Below, in pieces: positions 59,254-64,000 of a stretch of DNA of 64,000 nt (within the stretch, counting starts at the first letter, position 1; each line of letters begins with the position of its first letter). Source of the DNA: Bacteroidota bacterium (GTDB lineage: Bacteria; Bacteroidota; Bacteroidia; Chitinophagales; LD1). Where the stretch lies: assembly GCA_018267385.1 (NCBI GenBank), contig JAFDYN010000019.1, positions 1 to 64,000 of the forward strand, written 5' to 3'. The notes under the pieces were generated by a model that saw only the letters and a list, made by a program, of their open reading frames with translations, was not told where the DNA came from and ran no database searches. Made by a program: the position numbers and the translations under genes.

Positions 59254-59907
59254 CTACAACTCAGCCCGCAAAAAATACCCATCCTCAAACAGCACCGCAG
59301 GCAGGTACGCAGGCGGCTTGCCATCAAAGAACGCGATAGGCGGTATCAGCGCCTTGTCAGGATACAGCGTGTTATACCTGCGCAGCTTCTCCATCGTGAT
59401 ATTCTGCTTCTTATTGGGCTGCTGCGCCTGCCCCTGCGCGGCAGCGGTCACAGCGCCCTCGGCCACGGCCTCCTGCGCTGCAGGCGCCGCCTGGGCAGGC
59501 ACCTCTACCACCACTGCCTCCGGCTCAGGGTCGGGCTGCGCATCCCAGCCCGCCAGCTCCGTCATATCCGGCTGCGGCGGCACGATATCCGCCTCCCTGT
59601 TCCACCCATAGTGGTGCTTCAGCATAAACGTGGCAAAATGCACCGGCATCTTGCCCGTGATCGCCTTATCCACTACCCGCGCCTCAAAGCGCTGCTGTAT
59701 CACCTTCATGAGAGAGATCACGGCATAGTGGCCGCGCCACTTGCGCCGCCAGTAGGCCCACACATCATCGTACACATGCGCCAGCGCGAGCGCATGGCCC
59801 AGGTAGTGGCAGTCCGGGCTGTGAGCGTATTGATCGATCGCTTCGAGCGTCTCCAGCGTCCGCTCCAGCGTCCACTTCACCGCATTCTGGTTTCCTTTGG
59901 TACCCAT
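59254..59907 (-). CDS. Phage DNA-packaging / terminase small-subunit-like protein
   Basis: 217 residues from ATG 59907 (MGTKGNQNAVKWTLERTLET). The opening KGNQNAVKWT and the later SPDCHYLGHALALAHVYDDV and WAYWRRKWRGHYAVISLMKV resemble small terminase or Gp3-type packaging proteins, which bind the phage genome end. The second half (residues 125-170) is a low-complexity linker rich in Ala, Glu, Pro and Gln (PEAVVVEVPAQAAPAAQEAV), followed by a C-terminal segment YLPAVLFEDGYFLRAEL. No large terminase, portal or capsid gene lies nearby, so it is a solitary remnant or a domesticated gene. Decayed repeats flank it on both sides. Confidence 0.5.
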   Translation of the reverse strand: MGTKGNQNAVKWTLERTLETLEAIDQYAHSPDCHYLGHALALAHVYDDVWAYWRRKWRGHYAVISLMKVIQQRFEARVVDKAITGKMPVHFATFMLKHHYGWNREADIVPPQPDMTELAGWDAQPDPEPEAVVVEVPAQAAPAAQEAVAEGAVTAAAQGQAQQPNKKQNITMEKLRRYNTLYPDKALIPPIAFFDGKPPAYLPAVLFEDGYFLRAEL

Positions 59908-59934
59908 AGGTTCATGTTTTTATTGAGAGAAAAT

Positions 59935-60012
59935 AGAGGCAAGAGGCAAGAATCAAGAATCAAGAATCTAGAGTCAAGAAGCAAGAGCCAAGAAGTTAAA
60001 AACAAGAAGCAA
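59935..60012. repeat. Degenerate short tandem repeat
   Basis: A run of AAGAATC, AAGAGGC, AAGAAGC and AAGAGCC-like heptamers on the plus strand immediately upstream of the packaging-like gene. Low-complexity DNA of this kind has no coding sense. Confidence 0.55.
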
Positions 60013-60029
60013 TAAGCCTTATTTTTTTA

Positions 60030-60122
60030 TTTTGCGTTTTCGCGTTTTCGCGAGACAAAAAATGTATTTGCTGTTCCCTTAGCGTCTTTGCGCCTTCGCG
60101 TGAAAACTTTTTAGCGGTTAAT
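60030..60122. repeat. Copy of the GCGCAAAGACGC-type repeat
   Basis: TTTTGCGTTTTCGCGTTTTC followed later by CTTAGCGTCTTTGCGCCTTC and GCGTGAAAACTTTTTAGCGG TTAA. On the minus strand it begins TTAACCGCTAAAAAGTTTTC, the same start as the copy at 1951-1980. Confidence 0.6.
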
Positions 60123-60345
60123 CCTCAGTGCTAATATATGCAAAATACGCCAATAAAGCAATTTGAACCCTCACAAAACCTATCCACAAAAATGAGGACA
60201 ATTCCCCCTCAAAAAACTTGCAAAACTCAACCTCCACCGACCCACACAAGCACAACAAAATACGTATGTAGCCGGCAAACATATCACCCCTCCCTCAGTC
60301 GAAAAACGACTTTAGAAAGGCAATGATATACCATATGGGCGTAGA

Positions 60346-60630
60346 TTAATATACTTCGTATATGTCGTCAGTATGAAATCCGACTGTTTTTAGCCTTTCA
60401 TTGTGCTTCTTATCACCCGCCAATATTTCTGCATACAGAACTCCAGATGTGTTTTTACCTTCCTTAATATTTGCCAACAGCTCCTCTTGTAATTCGTCAG
60501 AAACTATTAAGTCAATAGTTATCGAATTACCGTAGTCGTGATTGCTTTTAGAATCATATTTAAATGAAGGTGTTATTTGGTGTCCTTCAATTTTGCTGAT
60601 TTGATACAGCCTCTCTCTTGAAAATTTCAT
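60346..60630 (-). CDS. Hypothetical 94-residue protein, possible IS passenger
   Basis: Reads MKFSRERLYQISKIEGHQIT, then SNHDYGNSITIDLIVSDELQ, EELLANIKEGKNTSGVLYAE and a C-terminal LKTVGFHTDDIYEVY. Charged, AT-rich, no signal peptide or membrane segment. It lies in the same orientation as the transposase, after its terminator hairpin (60710-60734), and ends three bases inside the candidate left end of the element. IS1595-family elements are known to carry passenger genes, so this may be one. Family unrecognised. Confidence 0.5.
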   Translation of the reverse strand: MKFSRERLYQISKIEGHQITPSFKYDSKSNHDYGNSITIDLIVSDELQEELLANIKEGKNTSGVLYAEILAGDKKHNERLKTVGFHTDDIYEVY

Positions 60631-60709
60631 TTTAATGTATTTTTATAATACAAAATTATAAAGCGTTTTGCCATATACTCAAAAAATAATACACAAGCCA
60701 AAAACTAAA

Positions 60710-60734
60710 AATCCAGCCGTAGTTGCGCTGGATT
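60710..60734 (-). terminator. Terminator downstream of the IS1595 transposase
   Basis: AATCCAGC (60710-60717) and GCTGGATT (60727-60734) with a nine-base loop; on the minus strand it is followed by TTTTAGTTTTTGG. It lies 47 bases after the transposase stop. Confidence 0.65.
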
Positions 60735-60781
60735 AAAGTAAGTTTCTTTATGTCTGTGGGACTTATCCCGTTTGTGTCTCT

Positions 60782-61747
60782 TTATGCCATTGGCATTCCC
60801 AACTCACCTGCGTCCTCACCCTTACCTATGAGATCAGAATATCTCAGCCTGCCGTATGAGTTTTTAAGTACACCTGAAAATCTTTCACCGTCAGCTATTG
60901 CGCGAACGTTATAACGATAGGCATACTCATTGCAATACCTATCAAGGTGCTTAATAGATACGTGGTGTTGTATGCCTTTGATACCACGCTTAAACTGTGA
61001 CCAAAAGCCCTCTATATTGTTCGTATGGAAAGAGCCTTTAGCATACTCGCCACCTTGGTGATTAATGACTACATGGTTAAACTCAAAATGCAAGTCTTTA
61101 TAGCCGCCATGTGCATCTGTAATAAGAGCCTTTGCATTCTTACTAACCCTATCCTTGATAATCGGCTTTACGATTTTGCCAGCCTCACTTTCTACCTTAA
61201 ACGCTGTTACATTGCCATTACGCTCTAAAAGACCTACCATAGCTTGTTTCTCTAGCGTGCCGCGACCGAATTTCTCAGTAAGCTCCTTACGCTTCTTAGC
61301 GTGCTTGTTTTTTCTTTCACCACCGTAGTAGGTGGCATCTACTTCGATTTCACCCTCCAGCAAAGATGGGTTTTCTGCTTTCAGCATTTCACGAACGCGG
61401 TGTAGGATAAACCATGCTGTTTTCTGAGTGACATTGAGATCACGGGATAGTTGATGAGAGCTTATGCCTTTGCGGTGTGCTGTGATAAGATAAATTGCAG
61501 CGAACCATATACGCAGGCCAATTTTTGTGTTTTCGTAAATCGTCCCCGTAGTAACTGTGAATTTCTTTTGGCAGCCTTTCGATTTGCAACGATAGCCACG
61601 ATTAGTCTTATACGCACCCACGGCAGCACAGTGAGGACATACAGGCTCCCCGCCATTCCAAAGCTGTTGCTCCAGTAGCTTTACACAAGTCTCGTTATCC
61701 TTGTAGTAGTCCAGTATTTGTAGTACACTTTTGAATTGAGTTTGCAT
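60782..61747 (-). CDS. IS1595-family (ISXO2-like) transposase
   Basis: 321 residues, intact. An N-terminal zinc ribbon (PVCPHCAAVGAYKTNRGYRC, KSKGCQKKFTVTTGTIYENT) is followed by a helix-turn-helix (SSHQLSRDLNVTQKTAWFIL) and an RNase-H-like catalytic core with LEGEIEVDATYYGGERKN (first Asp), AKALITDAHGGYKDL (second Asp) and HTNNIEGFWSQFKRGIKGIQ (final acidic residue in the family's N-x-x-E-G-F-W motif). All three acidic positions are present, so it may be active. Closest known layout is ISXO2/ISPna2-type elements of the IS1595 family. Confidence 0.93.
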   Translation of the reverse strand: MQTQFKSVLQILDYYKDNETCVKLLEQQLWNGGEPVCPHCAAVGAYKTNRGYRCKSKGCQKKFTVTTGTIYENTKIGLRIWFAAIYLITAHRKGISSHQLSRDLNVTQKTAWFILHRVREMLKAENPSLLEGEIEVDATYYGGERKNKHAKKRKELTEKFGRGTLEKQAMVGLLERNGNVTAFKVESEAGKIVKPIIKDRVSKNAKALITDAHGGYKDLHFEFNHVVINHQGGEYAKGSFHTNNIEGFWSQFKRGIKGIQHHVSIKHLDRYCNEYAYRYNVRAIADGERFSGVLKNSYGRLRYSDLIGKGEDAGELGMPMA

Positions 61748-61821
61748 CTGTTTTCGTTTGATATATCAAAGATAATATTACGCCCACAATCTACCTAATT
61801 TAATTTGTTAAATCTGTGCGA

Positions 61822-61852
61822 TTGTCCGTGTGACAGACATTTTATAGATTTG
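61822..61852 (+). promoter_or_regulatory. Strong promoter in front of the small-RNA candidate
   Basis: TTG at 61822-61824, 20-base spacer, TAGATTTG at 61845-61852. A full TAnnTTTG match at consensus spacing, with no protein-coding gene downstream on the plus strand before the terminator at 62052-62073. Confidence 0.6.
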
Positions 61853-61857
61853 CATAA

Positions 61858-62073
61858 ACAAAAAAGCCCCGCAGGGCTTCAAACAGGCTGGATTGCCTGC
61901 CGAAGTATCCTACGAGACTTTCTTGCACAGAGAGGGTTGTAGCGTGACGGCTAATGTCTGCTATCCCGCTTCTGCCCACCATGAGGTTAGACCATGTGCT
62001 TAGTGCTACCTCTGCTATCCGCACCGTCTCCCAACGTTCGGAGTATCTTACAGCCCCTTTCGGGGCTTTTTTT
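61858..62073 (+). ncRNA. Candidate structured small RNA, about 215 nt
   Basis: Begins after a good promoter and ends at a rho-independent terminator (AGCCCC-TTTC-GGGGCT followed by seven T, 62052-62073). The 5' end AAAAAAGCCCCG (61860-61871) is the exact complement of CGGGGCTTTTTT at 62061-62072, so the two ends can pair over 12 bp; alternatively each end makes a local hairpin. Internal hairpins include CAGGC-TGGATT-GCCTG and GACGG...CCGTC. Two direct repeats are present: CGAAGTATCCTAC and CGGAGTATCTTAC, and TCTGCTATCCCGC and TCTGCTATCCGC. Any open frame in it is short. No known RNA family is recognised; a tRNA or 6S identity could not be supported. The opposite terminator at 61860-61880 also could end the minus-strand transcript from 62072-62845, so a long 3' UTR is the alternative. 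Confidence 0.5.
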
Positions 62074-62845
62074 ATTTCATGAACTGGAGCACATTCTGTA
62101 GCTGTTTTATGATCGCCTCCAAGTCATTCCTTTTCATATCATCAGGCACATGTAAGACCAACTCTTTGCCCCTGACATATACAGATAACGGTTTTAAACC
62201 AGCCGCAGGCTCAGGAGTGTGTATAATGGGTGTGTGCTGAACTACTGTAGCAGGCTTCTTACCTTTGACTTGCTCAGGTTTCTCGCTCTTTTTAGATTTA
62301 CCGCCTGTAGAAGCCTTTGCCTGCGTGGACTTTTCTTTTACTTGGGGTTCAGAGATGGTAATCTCTGCGTCTAAATTGAGGTGGCCGCTTGAATCAATCA
62401 ATCCAAGTAAATTGGCATTTTCAATAAACACTCTCGATGTTTCTTTAGCACCCTTCTCTGGGAAGTCATGGGTTCTGATAAGGACATGGCTAATCCCATC
62501 AGGTGTTATTTTCTTATGATTGAATTCATTAATTATTAGCTTGTATATATCAGGGAACGTAAAAGCATCCAAGAGTAGTTTTTCCTTCTCGCCCGGAGCA
62601 GGGTATTTAAGGGCCTTGCACTTCGCTCCGTCTATTGAATATCCTGATCCATAAACTGACGTAAGAAACCCATAATATTTTCCTGCTGACGCATATTCAT
62701 CAGCATACCTAATGGGAATGCCACCATGCTTTGCTAAATCTGGAAATTGAAGTCCCTTAGCATCTCCAAGGCTGTCAAATATCGAGAGACAAAATCTCTG
62801 TATTTCAGCAATCGTTCTTTTAGGGCCAGCAGGGCGTATCTTCAT
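62072..62845 (-). CDS. Hypothetical accessory protein, 257 residues
   Basis: Starts at ATG 62845 (MKIRPAGPKRTIAEIQRFCL); a TTG at 62866 would add seven residues. N-terminal ~150 residues look like a helical/winged-helix region (LGDAKGLQFPDLAKHGGIPI, YYGFLTSVYGSGYSIDGAKC, FTFPDIYKLIINEFNHKKIT, ETSRVFIENANLLGLIDSSG), reminiscent of DUF5343-type proteins but not certain. Residues ~170-215 form a basic low-complexity linker (KEKSTQAKASTGGKSKKSEK). The C-terminal ~40 residues (LSVYVRGKELVLHVPDDMKR NDLEAIIKQ) form a small strand-helix module. AT-rich, independent gene beside an IS and an RNA candidate; convergent with the RNA. Possibly mobile or defence-related; this is inference. Confidence 0.6.
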   Translation of the reverse strand: MKIRPAGPKRTIAEIQRFCLSIFDSLGDAKGLQFPDLAKHGGIPIRYADEYASAGKYYGFLTSVYGSGYSIDGAKCKALKYPAPGEKEKLLLDAFTFPDIYKLIINEFNHKKITPDGISHVLIRTHDFPEKGAKETSRVFIENANLLGLIDSSGHLNLDAEITISEPQVKEKSTQAKASTGGKSKKSEKPEQVKGKKPATVVQHTPIIHTPEPAAGLKPLSVYVRGKELVLHVPDDMKRNDLEAIIKQLQNVLQFMK

Positions 62846-63105
62846 ATATTGTAGTTTCTGATGCAAATATACAACAACCGTCCATAATTGTAAGTCTAAA
62901 GTTTGTGTTAGCTTTAACTAATGGATTATCAGCATATTAAATTTTATATTGTTTAAAACTAAGGTTCAAATTAAGGTCACATGACCTAAATGTAGTGCTG
63001 TTAATGTTGTAAATGAGATAGGTTTTAATGATGCTGAACTATGTAGAAGACTAGTTAGGATATAATGAAGTGCAGATGATAAAGTAAGTGCTATCTTTGT
63101 AATGT

Positions 63106-63255
63106 ATGGCGAAACTAAAGAAAGAAAGAGCCGAGAAGTATGAGCCGAAGATCAAACTCAAAGAGGGTGTTGAATTCGTAGACATTATTAATGCTTCTCT
63201 CGGACTAGCTAAAACAAAAAAGCCTGCTAAGAAATCAGCAGGCAAGAAGGGCTAA
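63106..63255 (+). CDS. Small lysine-rich protein, 49 residues
   Basis: ATG 63106 to TAA 63255, product MAKLKKERAEKYEPKIKLKE followed by GVEFVDIINASLGLAKTKK and a tail PAKKSAGKKG. The EKYEPKIKLKEGVEFVDIINAS core resembles small conserved proteins of Bacteroidota genomes and phages with a single globular strand-helix fold and basic ends. TATCTTTG at 63092-63099 is a full -7 match but only seven bases from the start, which would give an almost leaderless mRNA. The tail codons coincide with a hairpin (63222-63243) that on the minus strand forms a terminator. Suggested by composition; function unknown, nucleic-acid binding possible. Confidence 0.55.
   Translation: MAKLKKERAEKYEPKIKLKEGVEFVDIINASLGLAKTKKPAKKSAGKKG
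63211..63243 (-). terminator. Terminator of the HACD-like gene, overlapping a small gene
   Basis: GCCTGCT (63222-63228) and AGCAGGC (63237-63243), eight-base loop; on the minus strand the stem is followed by TTTTTTGTTTT (plus-strand 63211-63221). It lies 129 bases after the HACD-like stop codon. A perfect 17-base palindrome ATTAAAGTTACTTTAAT (63255-63271) lies between. Confidence 0.6.
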
Positions 63256-63371
63256 TTAAAGTTACTTTAATCCCTCTCTCAGAAGTACTACATCATTTAC
63301 GCCCATCTCGTATATCATTGCCTTTAGAAAGGGATAAAAATGCCTCGGATTTAAAAGACTTAAGGTGCCGG

Positions 63372-64000
63372 TCAGTGCTGCTCCGGGAGCTTTTTGCGGC
63401 GCTGCTGCCACATATATCTGTACAGCACAGGGAAGTAAACAATGTATGCCACAGCCAGTGCGCAGACGAAGATAGTATAGTACACAGGGCCTACGGCAAA
63501 GGTCCACTGATGGCCGAAAATATCACGGCCTGCGAGGCCGTAGGTGAGCAGCGGAGAGAGTATAATGAGCCACTCACCTGTGACACCCAGCGGATACAGT
63601 AGCACAAAAAATGAGTAGCGCATCCATAGCAGTATATGTGGCTCGCGGCCCAGCAGCCCGGCAAAGTAGAATGAGTACCGGATCAGCTCTGTGATGGTCC
63701 AGGCTATGGAAACGAGCAGCAGGCCGGCATTGATCCAGGAGAGGTATGGGTCGGAGAAAAACAGGTAAAGCAATACGACTACCAGAATGCGTGAAGCGAC
63801 CTGTGCAGCCGTAGAGCCTACAGGTGATCGTACGAGGCCTGTGGCTGCATGCACTACCTCCAGCAGTGCCAGGCCCTGCGCTATGGGCAGCAGGTAGGGC
63901 AGGATGACGATCCACATGGGAAACTGCCTGAAGGCACCGGGCAGCAATACGAGCGAGACCATGCTCACGCCATATGCCAGCCAGGCCAGAAAGGCGATAC
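63372..64000 (-). CDS. 3-hydroxyacyl-CoA dehydratase, HACD/PHS1 (PTPLA) type, 5' end outside window
   Basis: The frame is open from stop 63372 to the window edge (about 209 codons); an internal GTG at 63968 is not the true start because the reading continues with FLAWLAYGVS. Five to six membrane segments are seen. The family signature is strong: GLALLEVVHAATGLVRSPVG, AAQVASRILVVVLL, WTITELIRYSFYFAGLLG and WMRYSFFVLLYPLGVTGEWL, where the tyrosine (codon 63594-63596) and glutamate seven residues later (63573-63575) match the catalytic pair Tyr149/Glu156 of yeast Phs1. It ends PVLYRYMWQQRRKKLPEQH, like the animal proteins. In eukaryotes it dehydrates 3-hydroxyacyl-CoA in very-long-chain fatty acid elongation. 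The bacterial substrate is unknown. Confidence 0.88.
   Translation of the reverse strand, partial: IAFLAWLAYGVSMVSLVLLPGAFRQFPMWIVILPYLLPIAQGLALLEVVHAATGLVRSPVGSTAAQVASRILVVVLLYLFFSDPYLSWINAGLLLVSIAWTITELIRYSFYFAGLLGREPHILLWMRYSFFVLLYPLGVTGEWLIILSPLLTYGLAGRDIFGHQWTFAVGPVYYTIFVCALAVAYIVYFPVLYRYMWQQRRKKLPEQH

Larger units (their letters stand above)
60336..61786. mobile_element. IS1595-family insertion sequence with possible passenger gene
   Basis: Proposed limits are an 8-bp perfect inverted repeat, TGGGCGTA at 60336-60343 and TACGCCCA at 61779-61786, giving a 1451-bp element holding an intact ISXO2-like transposase (60782-61747) and a 94-residue open frame (60346-60630) whose stop codon lies only a few bases inside the left end. 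No 8-bp target duplication is seen (ATACCATA left, CAATCTAC right), so the ends are not proven. Base composition is AT-rich throughout. Confidence 0.55.

Noticed and set aside
59254-59907. Prophage
   Set aside because: Only one packaging-like gene; no integrase, capsid, portal, tail or lysis genes anywhere in the window.
61842-62024. 60-codon open frame on the minus strand
   Set aside because: Lies wholly within the structured-RNA candidate and ends beyond its terminator hairpin; no coding signal.
61900-62040. tRNA-like stretch on the minus strand (GCGGATAGCAGAGGTAGCAC and a CATGG/TCATG arm with CTA in the loop)
   Set aside because: D-arm and anticodon-arm resemblance only; there is no TTCRA-type T loop, position 33 does not fit, and no proper acceptor pairing with the right spacing.

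Overview
The window reads as chromosomal DNA of a Bacteroidota bacterium, most likely in or near the Chitinophagaceae (family-level placement is inference). Evidence: type IX secretion (T9SS) cargo proteins with C-terminal sorting domains of both kinds (at 1-438, 2095-3516, 28114-30861, 44377-46461), the -33 TTTG / -7 TAnnTTTG promoter architecture, few Shine-Dalgarno sites, a Bacteroides-type sdhCAB operon, a bacteroidotal PcrB-like GGGP synthase, DUF5723, DUF4173 and DUF1361 proteins. The core is of moderate GC; several clearly AT-richer islands (6.2-7.5 kb, 54.9-56.2 kb, 60.1-63.3 kb) carry accessory genes. No rRNA or tRNA gene and no CRISPR array was seen.

Layout. 0-3.5 kb: a T9SS cargo gene cut by the window edge, an OprB-like porin and a seven-bladed propeller T9SS protein. 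3.5-5.3 kb: an IS200/REP-associated tyrosine transposase (RAYT) embedded in several copies of long palindromic repeat units plus three perfect hairpins. 5.3-7.5 kb: an outer-membrane protein and an FRG-domain gene of foreign composition. 7.5-17.7 kb: B12-dependent ribonucleotide reductase nrdJ, pcrB-like, small membrane and secreted proteins, a DUF4258 lipoprotein, a five-PAS histidine kinase and kbl. 18-25.3 kb: sdhCAB, a YoeB-type toxin-antitoxin pair, a gamma-glutamyl-GABA-hydrolase-like amidotransferase, a succinate-semialdehyde-type aldehyde dehydrogenase and a sterol-desaturase-family protein. 25.4-33.8 kb: comEC, riboflavin synthase, a large CHU_C-tailed protein, and a TolC plus MacA-like efflux pair. 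34-37.4 kb: small proteins, DinB-like, two paralogous secreted proteins, DUF962.

37.5-43.1 kb is a co-directional block of mostly uncharacterised membrane proteins (including DUF4173 and DUF1361) around a small winged-helix regulator; matching CTTTG-N5-CAAAGTA palindromes precede both the gene upstream of the regulator and the gene downstream, so this looks like a small autoregulated membrane regulon, ending in a COQ4-like protein. 43.1-50.5 kb: thioredoxin-fold protein, T9SS subtilase, kynurenine 3-monooxygenase, and a 5'-nucleotidase divided over two genes. 50.5-53.6 kb: dnaA behind an AT-rich leader with DnaA-box-like sites, then a MacB-like permease. 53.6-58.7 kb: lipoprotein, a low-GC HNH endonuclease island bracketed by inverted palindromic repeats, DUF5723. 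58.7-60.3 kb: decayed intergenic repeats around a phage packaging-like gene. 60.3-61.8 kb: an IS1595-type element with a possible passenger gene. 61.8-62.1 kb: a strong small-RNA candidate. 63.4-64.0 kb: the C-terminal part of a eukaryote-type 3-hydroxyacyl-CoA dehydratase (HACD/PTPLA).

Functionally, the central metabolic genes (SDH, SSADH-type dehydrogenase, amidotransferase, Kbl, KMO, riboflavin synthase, NrdJ) describe an aerobic heterotroph that respires and breaks down amino acids; the surface and secreted genes describe T9SS export. All functional calls rest on recognising motifs by eye; no database search was possible.
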